Below, piece after piece: positions 1-8,680 of a stretch of 64,000 nucleotides of DNA. Position numbers and translations under genes: made by a program. Within the stretch, counting starts at the first letter, position 1. Each line of letters begins with the position of its first letter. Origin of the DNA: Deltaproteobacteria bacterium. Its GTDB lineage: Bacteria > Myxococcota > Myxococcia > Myxococcales > Anaeromyxobacteraceae. The notes below the pieces were generated by a model. That model saw nothing but the letters and a program-made list of their open reading frames with translations. It was not told where the DNA came from and searched no databases. The DNA lies in assembly GCA_016214955.1 (NCBI GenBank), contig JACRMN010000012.1, positions 609,799 to 673,798 of the forward strand. Reading direction: 5' to 3'.

Positions 1-212
1 AGGGGGCCACGTCCGCCGAGGCGCCGGCGGGCGCCGTGCTGCCGGCCGCCGGCCTCGACCTGCAGGGCCACCTCGACGAGATCGAGCGGCGGGTGCTGCT
101 GCAGGCCCTGGAGCGCACCGGGGGCGTCCGCACCGAGGCGGCCCGGCTGCTCGGCCTCACCTTCCGATCCCTGCGCTACCGGCTGGCCAAGTTCGGCATC
201 GACAGGGCCTGA
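1..212 (+). CDS. pilR: C-terminal end of a PilR-type sigma-54-dependent response regulator (partial)
   Basis: Only the last 69 codons are in the window; the reading frame is open from base 3 and ends with TGA at 210-212. An Ala/Pro-rich linker is followed by a Fis-type helix-turn-helix, with LERTGGVRTEAARLLGLTFR followed by SLRYRLAKFGI. Fis domains of this form close NtrC/PilR activators, and the FRxLRYRL ending is typical of PilR itself. The receiver and AAA+ domains would lie before the window. The next gene starts the minor pilin operon, which suits a pilus regulator. A second, different NtrC-family regulator lies at 24125-25501. NtrC or another Fis-type activator cannot be excluded from so short a piece. 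Confidence 0.75.
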   Translation, partial: GATSAEAPAGAVLPAAGLDLQGHLDEIERRVLLQALERTGGVRTEAARLLGLTFRSLRYRLAKFGIDRA

Positions 213-230
213 AGCGCGCGGCGCCGGGAT

Positions 231-266
231 CCTGCAAACATTTCACAGCGCCTGCACCCGCCTGCA
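231..266 (+). promoter_or_regulatory. Three phased CCTGCA repeats, possible activator site
   Basis: CCTGCA occurs at 231, 251 and 261, which is 20 and 10 bases apart and so on one face of the helix. The group lies just after the activator gene and about 65-100 bases before a candidate sigma-54 promoter at 330-345, the usual place for an enhancer-type binding site. The repeat is seen directly; its role is inferred. Confidence 0.4.
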
Positions 267-329
267 TGTGGGCGCCCGGACTCCTCCTCCCACCCGGCCG
301 AGATCAGGGCGCTTTTTGCGCCAGTGGGC

Positions 330-345
330 CGGATCGCGGCTTGCT
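330..345 (+). promoter_or_regulatory. Candidate sigma-54 promoter of the minor pilin operon
   Basis: CGGATCGCGGCTTGCT keeps the GG (-24) and GC (-12) pairs exactly ten bases apart and has the full TTGCT end, but the -24 half is poor (CGGATCG against TGGCACG). Transcription would begin near 357, giving a short leader before the Shine-Dalgarno GGAGA at 374 and the pilY1 ATG at 384. Confidence 0.45.
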
Positions 346-383
346 GGAAGGGGGCCCAGGCACCTGCCCGCCCGGAGACCGCG

Positions 384-3300
384 ATGACCCGAACGACCCA
401 TGTCCCTCTCGCCGCCCTGCTGGCGATGGCGCTGGCCCTGCCCGGAGCCGCGGCCGCCTACGAGAAGACCTTCTCCCAGGGGTCGCTCATCATCCCCACC
501 CAGGCCGAGTACCAGACCGACTGCGGCACCATCTCGGCCTACGGCCTCATGTACATGCTGCTGCTGCGCAACGAGGTGCGCGCCGCGGCCACCCCCGCCA
601 AGCCGCCCATCACCATCTACTGGATCATCGAGCCCCGGAAGCTCTCCCACCACCGGTGCAACACCGGCCGGATGAGCGGCACCACCTTCGTCCCCAACAG
701 CGGCCGGCCCGACTACACCGGCTTCAACGAGAACGACGGCTGCGACTTCGTCGTCGAGGCCACCGACGGGCGGCCGGTGGGCCTCCTGCAGAACGACGGC
801 AGCGTGCGGAACGACTTCAAGGTCACCACCACCACCTACTCCACCGCCACCGGCCAGGTGACCCGGGACAACATCGGCTGCCTGGCGAACTCGCCCACCG
901 GCACCTGCGCCACCATCGGCCACACGGCCACCAGCGACACCAACCTGGTGAAGTACTCCGGCGGCCTCTGGGTCATCGACGCTGCCGACCGCCCGGCGGT
1001 GCTGGAGGAGCTGAACCTGGCGCTCGCCAACGCCACCAACCCGATGTGGAAGTTCCGCGACAACGGCACCTGCACCACCATCCCGGTCCCGCTCACCACC
1101 GCCTCGCACCACGTCAACATCCACGTGGCCAACTCCAGCTTCCGCGCCCCGGTGGCCCGGATGATGAACGACAAGCCGGCCCGCATCGCCCTGATGGGCG
1201 CGCGGTACGTCTGGATCCTCGAGAACTACCTGGAGAACGCCGGCCTGGCCGGCCTGGCGAACGCCGCCGGCACGCCGCTCGCCCACGGCGTCATCTACGA
1301 CGTGCTCGACCCCCTCACCGACTTCCTCAGCACCGGCACCTATCCCTACGGCGCCATCAACATGACGGAGACGGTGGGCACGGAGACCAAGAAGGTCTAC
1401 CAGGTGATGTGGGCCCCGCACTGGGAAGAGGACTCCGACGTCGTCGCCACCCCCTCGGGCTACACCGCCACCACCTACCGGCAGCAGGCCTTCCAGAACA
1501 TCGCCCGCTTCGCCGACGACGGCTACGGGGTGTTCCTGGAGTGCGCCTCCATCGCCTCGCACGAGGGCTCCTTCGCGGTGGGCTCCAACGTCTGCAGCGG
1601 CACCGACCGGACCTGCCGCTGCAACGACGACACCCAGTGCACGATCAACAGCACCATGGCGCCCACCTGTACCGCCGGCACCACCTGCGGCACCTTCTGC
1701 CTGGCCTGCCCCGCCGGCACGGTGATGAGCACGCCCTGCGACCGCGCCCGCTGCATCCCCATCGGCAGCGAGTGCCCCGCCGGCTCCACCTACCGCGCCA
1801 ACGACTTCACCTGCTGGGCCTGCACCGACGCCACCCGCCCGCGGATCGACAGCCCGCTGCCGGCGACCGGCACGCCGCAGTGCCGCCGCAACGACGGCAC
1901 CAGTCCCCGGAACGCCACCGCCCGCACGCCCAACGGCAGCCTGGCCACGGCCGGCACCAGCGCCTGCACCAGCCCGGGGTACGCGCTGTCCTGCGTCACC
2001 ACCGTCACCCCCGAGCTCACCGGCTGGGACCCGGTCCGCTTCCAGACCAACGCCCGCATCGTGAAGAACGGCATCACCGGCGACGCCCAGTACGGCGGCA
2101 ACCACGAGATCCCCGACTGCACCGACCGCGAGGTGCCCGGGGGCCAGAAGTACGCCAACAGCTTCTCGGCCAGCGCGCTGTGCATGAACTACCACCCCAC
2201 CGAGGGCGGCCCGGGCAACATGTTCTCGCAGAAGGGCAACTCCCGGTACCGCGGCGACATGGGCCACACCTCCTACTGGAAGCCGGCAGCGGCCGCCGGC
2301 TCCGCCTACGGCGGCTCCACCTTCCACTTCGCCACCAGCCGCAGCGGGACCGCCCAGGACGACGGCTGGGACTTCGTGACCGCGCGCCACAAGGACGGCG
2401 ACCCGACCAAGGGCATGGTGGTGTACCTCGGCGGCCACGACCTCTCCAACGACCCCGCCGGCAACCGGGTGGTGCTCAACACCATGCTCAACCTGGGCTT
2501 CTCCGACGCCGGCCCCGAGCTCTCGCGCTCCGAGCCGGTGGGCTACGTCTCCTGGTCGGGCACCGCCGACAACCTCACCAAGACCGAGACCGTCTTCCAG
2601 GGCACCTACGTGCAGCGGCCTCCGCCCGGGCCCTACCAGGACTGGATCAACTACAACCCCTCGGCCCCCCACTCCTGGCGCTTCCCGTACATCAACGGCC
2701 ACCTGCGGGCCTATCCGCTGAGCTCCGTCAGCACCACGCTGCAGAGCTTCGCCGACAACGCCACCTGGGACGCCGCCTCCCGCATCCCCGCGCCGGGCAA
2801 CCGCACCATCTTCTCGGTGATGAACGGCAGCGGCAACAGCGGGTGGAAGAGGATCAACTTCCGCTACACCGAGACCGACCCCGCCACCTGCACCGCCTTC
2901 TACATGGCCGGCAGCAACAAGGTCTGCTCCCTCTCGGCCAAGCTCGCCGAGGGGAACACCGCTGGCGTGACCCTCAGCACCCTGGAGGCGGGCAGCCCCA
3001 ACGCCACGCGGCTCGGCACCTTCGTCCAGCAGGTGCGCGGGTTCTGCGCCCCCCGGGTGGCGGGCGCCTTCGAGCCCTCCAGCGACGCAGACTGCGCCAA
3101 CACCGGCACCATCTGGCAGCGCAACACCCCGCTCCTCGGCGGCGTCGACCACTCCAGCCCCGCCATCGTGGGCCAGAGCCCCTACCCGGTGGTCTCGGGC
3201 TCGACCTCGGTGGTCTACTCCCACCGGCCGACGGTGGCCTACTTCGGCGCCCGGGACGGCATGCTCCACGCCGTCTTCGTGTCCGGCACCCTCCCGTGGG

Positions 3301-4919
3301 TCGGCAACACCCGCACGCTCGCCGCCGGCACGGCGGCGGGCACCGAGCTGTGGGCCTTCGTGCCGCCCGGCCAGATCCGCAGCCTCTCCACCAACAACGC
3401 CATGGTGGACGCCAACGTCAGCGTCATGGACGTGTTCGGCGACTTCCCCCGCGACGCCAACAACGACGGCGTCTTCGACCTCTCCTCCGACGCCGAGAAG
3501 CCGTCGGGCCAGCGGGAGTGGCGCACCATCCTGGTGTCCACGGCCGGCGAGGGCGCCTCCGAGATCTTCGCCCTCGACGTCACCGACCCGCTGCGGCCGG
3601 TGCTGCTCTGGCGGGTGAGCGGCCCCGACAACCGCACCAGCAGCTTCACCGCCAGCAACCAGGCCACCTACGCGCTGCGCTGGGCCAACACCGCCACCAC
3701 CAACTACGACTACACCCCGGCCACGGCGCCCGACGGCATCAAGACCGGGCTCTACGACTACAAGAACCTGGGCTACGCCTTCGGCACCGCCATGGGCACG
3801 CTCTGGAGCGGCAACGCCTTCCGCTGGGTGGTCTACGCGGCCACCAACAGCGCCGACTGGACCGACGCGGTGGCGCCCACCGGCTACCGCGGCATCGAGG
3901 TCTTCGCCATCGACGTCATCACCGGCAAGAAGCTCTGGCAGTGGCAGAACCGCTACACCATCCGCAACGACGCCGGGACCGTCATCGCCGACAACCTCAC
4001 CATCCCCGGCCGCCCGGCCCTGGTGGACGTGAACGGCGACGGCTCGGTGGACCGGCTCTACGTGGGCGACCTGGAGGGCCACCTCTGGGAGCTCTCCGCC
4101 GAGACCGGCCGCAACCTGAACTACCTCGACACCGCGCTGCCCGGGAAGCGCTCCTTCCCGCTCTACGCCACCCCGGCGATGACCACCAGCGGCGTCACCA
4201 CCGCGGTGCAGGACGAGTACCGGCCCCAGGGCCAGAGCGCGCTGGCGCGCCAGCCGCTCACCAGCCCGGTGGGCATCGGCCGGTTCTCGGTGGTCCCCAC
4301 CGCCCTCGAGCCCTACCTCAAGGAGCGCATCGCCGTGGCCGAGGGAACCATGGGCGTGGACTGGTCCATCTCGCCGACGCAGCGCGGCCACGTCTACGTG
4401 ATGCCTGTCTTCCCCGAGGGCGGCTCCGGCGCCGTCTCGCTGCTGGGCGGCAGCCAGGCCAACACCCGGCTCACCGCCCCGCTCTCCGTCTCCGACGCCG
4501 CCGCCGCCGTCGACGGCGGCCTGCTCCTCTCCGCCGCGGTCTGGGACACCCAGCTCTCGGTGGGCGAGCGGGTCTACGGCATGCCCAAGATCCTCAACAA
4601 CCAGATGTTCGTGAACACCTCCTACGGCACCTTCACCGGCGACCTCACCTCGTCGATCAACGACGCCGGCCGCACCGTCCGCGTCGACACCAACAGCGGC
4701 GCCGCGCGGGTAACCGATCTCGACACCGGGCAGAAGCGCTTCGGCGGCGTGCTCATCTTCGGCACCGAGATCGTCGTCACCTCCGACAAGGGGATGACCC
4801 GCCTGCACAACCAGGTGGACTCCTCGGTCACCGGCGCCCGGGTGCGCTCGCGCACCTCGCCCACCTCGCCCAAGAGCTGGGAGCAGCGGCTCGACGGCAA
4901 CCCGCCGTTCGTCCAGTGA
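384..4919 (+). CDS. pilY1: Type IV pilus tip-associated protein PilY1
   Basis: 1,511-residue secreted protein of the PilC/PilY1 family, which caps or primes type IV pili and can act as adhesin. ATG 384 is preferred to an upstream in-frame ATG at 324 because GGAGA precedes it and it opens directly onto a signal peptide (MTRTTHVPLAALLAMALALP, cleaved near AAAAYEK). A cysteine-rich stretch lies at about residues 380-500 (nt 1531-1890). The C-terminal half carries the PilY1 beta-propeller, including ALVDVNGDGSVDRLYVGDLE (about 1211-1230), the family's calcium-loop region. A second DxNxDGxxD loop, DANNDGVFD, lies near residue 1025. No obvious von Willebrand A motif was recognised. It is first of four genes with pilV, pilW and pilX, the usual minor-pilin arrangement. 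Confidence 0.93.
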   Translation: MTRTTHVPLAALLAMALALPGAAAAYEKTFSQGSLIIPTQAEYQTDCGTISAYGLMYMLLLRNEVRAAATPAKPPITIYWIIEPRKLSHHRCNTGRMSGTTFVPNSGRPDYTGFNENDGCDFVVEATDGRPVGLLQNDGSVRNDFKVTTTTYSTATGQVTRDNIGCLANSPTGTCATIGHTATSDTNLVKYSGGLWVIDAADRPAVLEELNLALANATNPMWKFRDNGTCTTIPVPLTTASHHVNIHVANSSFRAPVARMMNDKPARIALMGARYVWILENYLENAGLAGLANAAGTPLAHGVIYDVLDPLTDFLSTGTYPYGAINMTETVGTETKKVYQVMWAPHWEEDSDVVATPSGYTATTYRQQAFQNIARFADDGYGVFLECASIASHEGSFAVGSNVCSGTDRTCRCNDDTQCTINSTMAPTCTAGTTCGTFCLACPAGTVMSTPCDRARCIPIGSECPAGSTYRANDFTCWACTDATRPRIDSPLPATGTPQCRRNDGTSPRNATARTPNGSLATAGTSACTSPGYALSCVTTVTPELTGWDPVRFQTNARIVKNGITGDAQYGGNHEIPDCTDREVPGGQKYANSFSASALCMNYHPTEGGPGNMFSQKGNSRYRGDMGHTSYWKPAAAAGSAYGGSTFHFATSRSGTAQDDGWDFVTARHKDGDPTKGMVVYLGGHDLSNDPAGNRVVLNTMLNLGFSDAGPELSRSEPVGYVSWSGTADNLTKTETVFQGTYVQRPPPGPYQDWINYNPSAPHSWRFPYINGHLRAYPLSSVSTTLQSFADNATWDAASRIPAPGNRTIFSVMNGSGNSGWKRINFRYTETDPATCTAFYMAGSNKVCSLSAKLAEGNTAGVTLSTLEAGSPNATRLGTFVQQVRGFCAPRVAGAFEPSSDADCANTGTIWQRNTPLLGGVDHSSPAIVGQSPYPVVSGSTSVVYSHRPTVAYFGARDGMLHAVFVSGTLPWVGNTRTLAAGTAAGTELWAFVPPGQIRSLSTNNAMVDANVSVMDVFGDFPRDANNDGVFDLSSDAEKPSGQREWRTILVSTAGEGASEIFALDVTDPLRPVLLWRVSGPDNRTSSFTASNQATYALRWANTATTNYDYTPATAPDGIKTGLYDYKNLGYAFGTAMGTLWSGNAFRWVVYAATNSADWTDAVAPTGYRGIEVFAIDVITGKKLWQWQNRYTIRNDAGTVIADNLTIPGRPALVDVNGDGSVDRLYVGDLEGHLWELSAETGRNLNYLDTALPGKRSFPLYATPAMTTSGVTTAVQDEYRPQGQSALARQPLTSPVGIGRFSVVPTALEPYLKERIAVAEGTMGVDWSISPTQRGHVYVMPVFPEGGSGAVSLLGGSQANTRLTAPLSVSDAAAAVDGGLLLSAAVWDTQLSVGERVYGMPKILNNQMFVNTSYGTFTGDLTSSINDAGRTVRVDTNSGAARVTDLDTGQKRFGGVLIFGTEIVVTSDKGMTRLHNQVDSSVTGARVRSRTSPTSPKSWEQRLDGNPPFVQ

Positions 4920-4930
4920 GGAGGCAGGGA

Positions 4931-5413
4931 ATGGCGCGCAGGCCGAGGGCACGCGGGGCGGCGCTCATCGAGGTCATGATCTCGGCGCTGATCCTGCTGG
5001 TGGTGACGGTGGGGTTCGTGGGGGCGGTGAAGGAGGCCATGAGCGCCACCGCGGTGGCCCACCGCCGCACCGAGGCGACGCTGCTGCGCACCGGCCTGCT
5101 GGAGAAGCTGGCGGTGGCTCCCAAGGCGGCCATCGCCCGGCTGGAGGACCAGGTCTGGCGGGTGGAGAGCTGCTACGACAAGGACGCCATCCCCACCGGC
5201 GAGAACACCGCCTGGACCACCGACTACGCCTGCCCCGCCGGCACCACCTACCGCCGCCTCCTGGCGGTGGTGCCGGTGCCGGCCATCTCCGGCATCGACC
5301 AGCGCACCTGGACGGTGCGGGTGCTGGTGGACAGGGCCGACGCCACCTGCGACGCCGCCACCCGCTACTCCTCCATCAGCTGCGTGGGGGCCGACTTCTT
5401 CGTCACGGACTAG
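4931..5413 (+). CDS. pilV: Minor pilin PilV-like prepilin
   Basis: 160 residues, 11 bases after pilY1, with GAGGCAGGGA ahead of the ATG. The N-terminus is a class III prepilin leader: a basic MARRPRARG, then AALIEVMISALILLVVTVG. Cleavage after Gly9 puts Glu at mature position 5, as the prepilin peptidase and pilus assembly require. One hydrophobic helix follows, then a small cysteine-containing globular domain. Position between pilY1 and a PilW-like gene makes PilV the best name. The globular part is too divergent to decide between PilV, PilE and FimT by eye. Confidence 0.85.
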   Translation: MARRPRARGAALIEVMISALILLVVTVGFVGAVKEAMSATAVAHRRTEATLLRTGLLEKLAVAPKAAIARLEDQVWRVESCYDKDAIPTGENTAWTTDYACPAGTTYRRLLAVVPVPAISGIDQRTWTVRVLVDRADATCDAATRYSSISCVGADFFVTD

Positions 5414-5416
5414 ACC

Positions 5417-6592
5417 ATGACCCGGACCCGGACGCGCAAGGCCTCGCAGGGCATGACCATCCTGGAGCTGCTGTTCGTGGTGGCCATCGCCTCGGTGGTC
5501 ATCGCCGGCATCACCAAGGTGGTGGCCGACATGATGAAGACCAACCAGGCCCGCCTGCTCGGCGCCCAGGTGCAGGGCGAGGGGCGCACCTCGCTGACCC
5601 GGATCGAGGGCGACCTCCGACTGGCGTCGCTCGGCTCCACCTACGGCATGATCTTCACCCAGGACACGGCCGGAAACGTGGCCATCCGCCCGGCGGTGCA
5701 GGTCTACGACAACGTCACCGCCCGGAACGCCAACGCCATCGGCGGACGGCTGGTGAAGGCCGGCACCGACGCGCTGCTGGTGGTGGCCGCCCGGCCCGAG
5801 GGGGCCCGCGCCCAGGCCTGGGTGACCGGCAAGGGCACCAACTTCGACTCCACCGCGCCGCTCTACCTGACCACGCGCACCGGCTTCGCGGTGAACCAGC
5901 ACGTGCTCGTCGGCCCCTACCTCTACTCCACCTGGGGCAAGATCACCGGCCTCATCGACGCCAGCGCCGGCGGCCTGCCGGCGGGCATCAACTTCACCAG
6001 CGGCGCCGTCAACGTCAACGCCTACCCGCAGGGCAAGCTGGACAACGGCTCGGCGGTGCGCGAGGCCGAGGCGCGCCTCTACTTCGTCAACGACCGGGAC
6101 GAGCTGGTCTCGGTGCTGGTCGACCAGCCGCGGGCCCCGCAGGCGCTCGCCGAGGTGCTCTCCTACGAGGTGCACGCCACCGGCGTCGAGAACCTCCAGG
6201 TGGACTGCGAGATCGACACCGGCACGGCCTTCGCGGCCTGCCCGGCCGCCGCGGCCGACGCCGAGGCCAGCTGGGCCCTGGGCGCCGGGACCACCAGCCG
6301 GTTCGGCGTGGGCGACACCAGCCGCTACGGCGTGGCCTTCGCCGGCGACACCCGCCAGGACGTGGCCTTCGTGCGGACGCTGATCCTCTCGGTGGTGGTC
6401 CGCAGCCCGCGGCCGGTGCGCGACCAGCGCGGCGACCCGACCATCGCCATCGGCAACAACCCCGCCCTGGGGCCGCTGGCCTACAACCCCGAGACCAACC
6501 AGCCGTACCAGCTCGCCGACGGCGACGCCTTCCTTCGCCGCGCCTACCGGGTGCCGGTGGCCATCCGCAACGTCAGCCTGGGGGTCTACTGA
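5417..6592 (+). CDS. pilW: Minor pilin PilW-like prepilin
   Basis: 391 residues, starting three bases after pilV. The leader is MTRTRTRKASQG followed by MTILELLFVVAIASVVIAG, so cleavage after Gly12 leaves Glu5 in the mature protein. The large C-terminal domain, with a Cys pair near residues 275-287 (VDCEIDTG and FAACPAA), matches the long PilW-type minor pilins rather than the small PilE/PilV types. Its TGA stop shares one base with the pilX ATG, so the two are probably translationally coupled. Confidence 0.85.
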   Translation: MTRTRTRKASQGMTILELLFVVAIASVVIAGITKVVADMMKTNQARLLGAQVQGEGRTSLTRIEGDLRLASLGSTYGMIFTQDTAGNVAIRPAVQVYDNVTARNANAIGGRLVKAGTDALLVVAARPEGARAQAWVTGKGTNFDSTAPLYLTTRTGFAVNQHVLVGPYLYSTWGKITGLIDASAGGLPAGINFTSGAVNVNAYPQGKLDNGSAVREAEARLYFVNDRDELVSVLVDQPRAPQALAEVLSYEVHATGVENLQVDCEIDTGTAFAACPAAAADAEASWALGAGTTSRFGVGDTSRYGVAFAGDTRQDVAFVRTLILSVVVRSPRPVRDQRGDPTIAIGNNPALGPLAYNPETNQPYQLADGDAFLRRAYRVPVAIRNVSLGVY

Positions 6593-7323
6593 TGCGCGCC
6601 AGCCGTAGCAGCCAGCGGGGCGTCACGCTCCTCTTCGCCATCCTCATCATGCTCATGGTCACGGTGCTCTCGGTGGCCATCATCAACTACGCCGGGCGGG
6701 ACCGGATCGCCGCGGCGCGGATGTCGGTGCAGGAGCGCGGGCTGGCCTGCGCCGAGGCCGGCCTCCAGTACGGGCGCCGCTACTTCGGCTGCAACTACAA
6801 GACCACCTCCGGCTGGAACGCGATCCTCAACGGGACGGTGCCCGGGCGCTACGACCCGGCGCTGGGCGACGCCTACCCCGCCAGCCTCGCCGCCATCGAC
6901 CGGCGGCTCCGCGGCGACCGGAACAACGACGGCACCCTCGACCCCGGCACCGACCTGAACGGCGACGGCCAGGCGGACTTCTGGGTGAGCATCCGCGACG
7001 ACGACGACGAGCGCGACGGCGTCGCCGATCCGAGCGCAGTCGGCGCCGACGTCCGGACCCGCGACAACAACCTCACCGTGGTCCTCCGCTCCGAGTGCAT
7101 CAACCCGGCCTGGACGGTGGAGGCCGGCGGGCAGCGCCGCACCGTGGTGCTCGAGACGCTGCTGGTCTACATGCCCAACACCAACACCCCGTACGGCAAG
7201 GCCACCTCCTCGTCCGACTTCCCCGAGGCCAGCGCCACCGGTCCCACGGTGGTCTCCCGCGACGCGGCCGCCATGGAGAGCCTGGCCATCTGCGACGAGA
7301 CGCCCATCGGGTCGGGCATCTAG
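6592..7323 (+). CDS. pilX: Minor pilin PilX-like prepilin
   Basis: 243 residues. Leader MRASRSSQRG precedes VTLLFAILIMLMVTVLSVAI. Mature residue 5 is Phe, not Glu; lack of Glu5 is normal for PilX/PilK-type subunits, which sit at pilus or pseudopilus tips. An acidic stretch with DLNGDGQADFW and RDDDDERDGVAD (about residues 119-146) resembles calcium-binding loops, like those in PilY1 of the same operon. The flippase gene follows after only 14 bases, so transcription may run on into the glycan cluster. Confidence 0.82.
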   Translation: MRASRSSQRGVTLLFAILIMLMVTVLSVAIINYAGRDRIAAARMSVQERGLACAEAGLQYGRRYFGCNYKTTSGWNAILNGTVPGRYDPALGDAYPASLAAIDRRLRGDRNNDGTLDPGTDLNGDGQADFWVSIRDDDDERDGVADPSAVGADVRTRDNNLTVVLRSECINPAWTVEAGGQRRTVVLETLLVYMPNTNTPYGKATSSSDFPEASATGPTVVSRDAAAMESLAICDETPIGSGI

Positions 7324-7337
7324 CCCTGGCCCCGCCC

Positions 7338-8645
7338 GTGCGCGCCCGGCCCGGAGGCGAGAGCGAGGCCGACGGAGGGGCGCCTGCCAGCGGGTCCCTG
7401 GCCGCGCTGGCGCGCAGGGGCGCCTGGGCGGTGGCCGACCAGGCGGTCTTCGCCGGGACCCAGTTCGTCGTCACTGCCCTGGCGGCGCGCTGGATGGCGG
7501 CGGAGGCCTTCGGGGCCTTCGCCACCACCTACGCCGTCTTCCTGCTGGCGGCCACCTTCCACACCGCGCTGCTCAGCGAGCCGGCCCTGGTGGTGGGCGC
7601 GGCGGGCGCGGCCGCCGACCGGCCGCGCTACCTCACCGTCCTCGCCTGGCTCCACCTGCGGATCTCGGTGGCGCTGGTGGCCGCCCTGGCGCTCGCCGCC
7701 CTGGCGCTCGCCGCGCTGGGCGTGACCGCGCTGGCCGGGCCCCTGGCGATGCTGGCCCTCTCCGCCCCGGCGATGCTGCTCCTCTGGCTGATGCGCCGCG
7801 CCTGCCTGCTGGAGGCGACCTCGCGCCTGGCGGTGGCGGGCGGCCTGCTCTACCTGGTGGTGCTCGTCGGCCTGGTCGCCGCCCTGAGGGTCGGTGGGCG
7901 GCTCGGGGCCGCCACCCTGGTGGCCGCCCACGGCGTCGCCGGGCTGGCCGTCGGCCTGGCCATGGCGCGGGCGCTGGGGATCCGGCGGCCGGCGTCGGCC
8001 AGCGAGGCCGAGCGCCGGCGGGTCCTCGCCGAGCACTGGGCCTACGCCCGCTGGTCGTTGCCCACCAGCGCGCTCACCTGGGTTCCCGCCAACGTCCCCT
8101 ACGTGGTGCTCCCCATCGCCGCCGGGTGGGACGCGTCCGGGGCCCTGCGCGCGGTGACCACGGTGTTCATGCCCTTCGTGCTCGCCAACCAGGCCCTCGG
8201 CCAGATGCTGGTCCCGGTGCTGGCCCGCGCCACGCCCGAGGCGGCGGCGCGGCTCTCCCGCCGGACCGCAGCGCTGCTCACCCTGGTGTCGACGGCCGGC
8301 TGGCTCGCCTGCGCGCTCGGCGGCGAGGCGGTGATCGCCGCCCTCTTCGGTGCCCGCTACGCCGGGCAGGGCCGGCTCCTCTGGATCCTCGGGCTCCTCC
8401 CGGTGCTCAACGGGCCGACGGGCGTGATGCTCAGCCACCTGCGGGCGCGCGGCCGCGCGGAGGCGGTCTTCTGGGCCTACCTGGCCGGAGCCGCCTGCGC
8501 CGTCACCGCCGGGGTCGCGGCCACCGCCCGCTGGCTGCTCGACGGCGCGGCGCTGGCCATCATCGGAGCCTACCTGGTGCTGCTGGCGGCCACGGCCTTG
8601 CAGGTGCGCCGCGGAGTGGGTAATCGGTCCCCGGGGCCGGCGTGA
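7338..8645 (+). CDS. Polysaccharide flippase-like membrane protein (Wzx/MATE type)
   Basis: 435 residues from GTG 7338, 14 bases after the pilX stop; no convincing Shine-Dalgarno, so a later start is possible. About 12 hydrophobic segments separated by short basic loops span almost the whole protein, with an N-terminal amphipathic run ARRGAWAVADQAVFAGTQFV typical of the oligosaccharide flippase (Wzx/RfbX) superfamily, which moves undecaprenyl-linked glycans across the inner membrane. Methyltransferase, kinase-like and glycosyltransferase neighbours support export of a surface glycan. The substrate cannot be read from sequence. Its TGA overlaps an in-frame GTG of the next reading frame. Confidence 0.75.
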   Translation: MRARPGGESEADGGAPASGSLAALARRGAWAVADQAVFAGTQFVVTALAARWMAAEAFGAFATTYAVFLLAATFHTALLSEPALVVGAAGAAADRPRYLTVLAWLHLRISVALVAALALAALALAALGVTALAGPLAMLALSAPAMLLLWLMRRACLLEATSRLAVAGGLLYLVVLVGLVAALRVGGRLGAATLVAAHGVAGLAVGLAMARALGIRRPASASEAERRRVLAEHWAYARWSLPTSALTWVPANVPYVVLPIAAGWDASGALRAVTTVFMPFVLANQALGQMLVPVLARATPEAAARLSRRTAALLTLVSTAGWLACALGGEAVIAALFGARYAGQGRLLWILGLLPVLNGPTGVMLSHLRARGRAEAVFWAYLAGAACAVTAGVAATARWLLDGAALAIIGAYLVLLAATALQVRRGVGNRSPGPA

Positions 8646-8680
8646 GCGCCGGGTTCGCGGCGCCCACCACGGAAGGTCCG

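Noticed and set aside
324..383. Upstream in-frame ATG as pilY1 start
   Set aside because: It would put 20 charged or polar residues before the signal peptide, and it overlaps the candidate sigma-54 promoter; ATG 384 has a ribosome site.
243..4952. A 1,569-codon open frame on the minus strand opposite pilY1
   Set aside because: It is Gly/Ala/Val/His/Arg low-complexity translation typical of antisense frames in GC-rich DNA, has no domain, and pilY1 opposite is clearly real.
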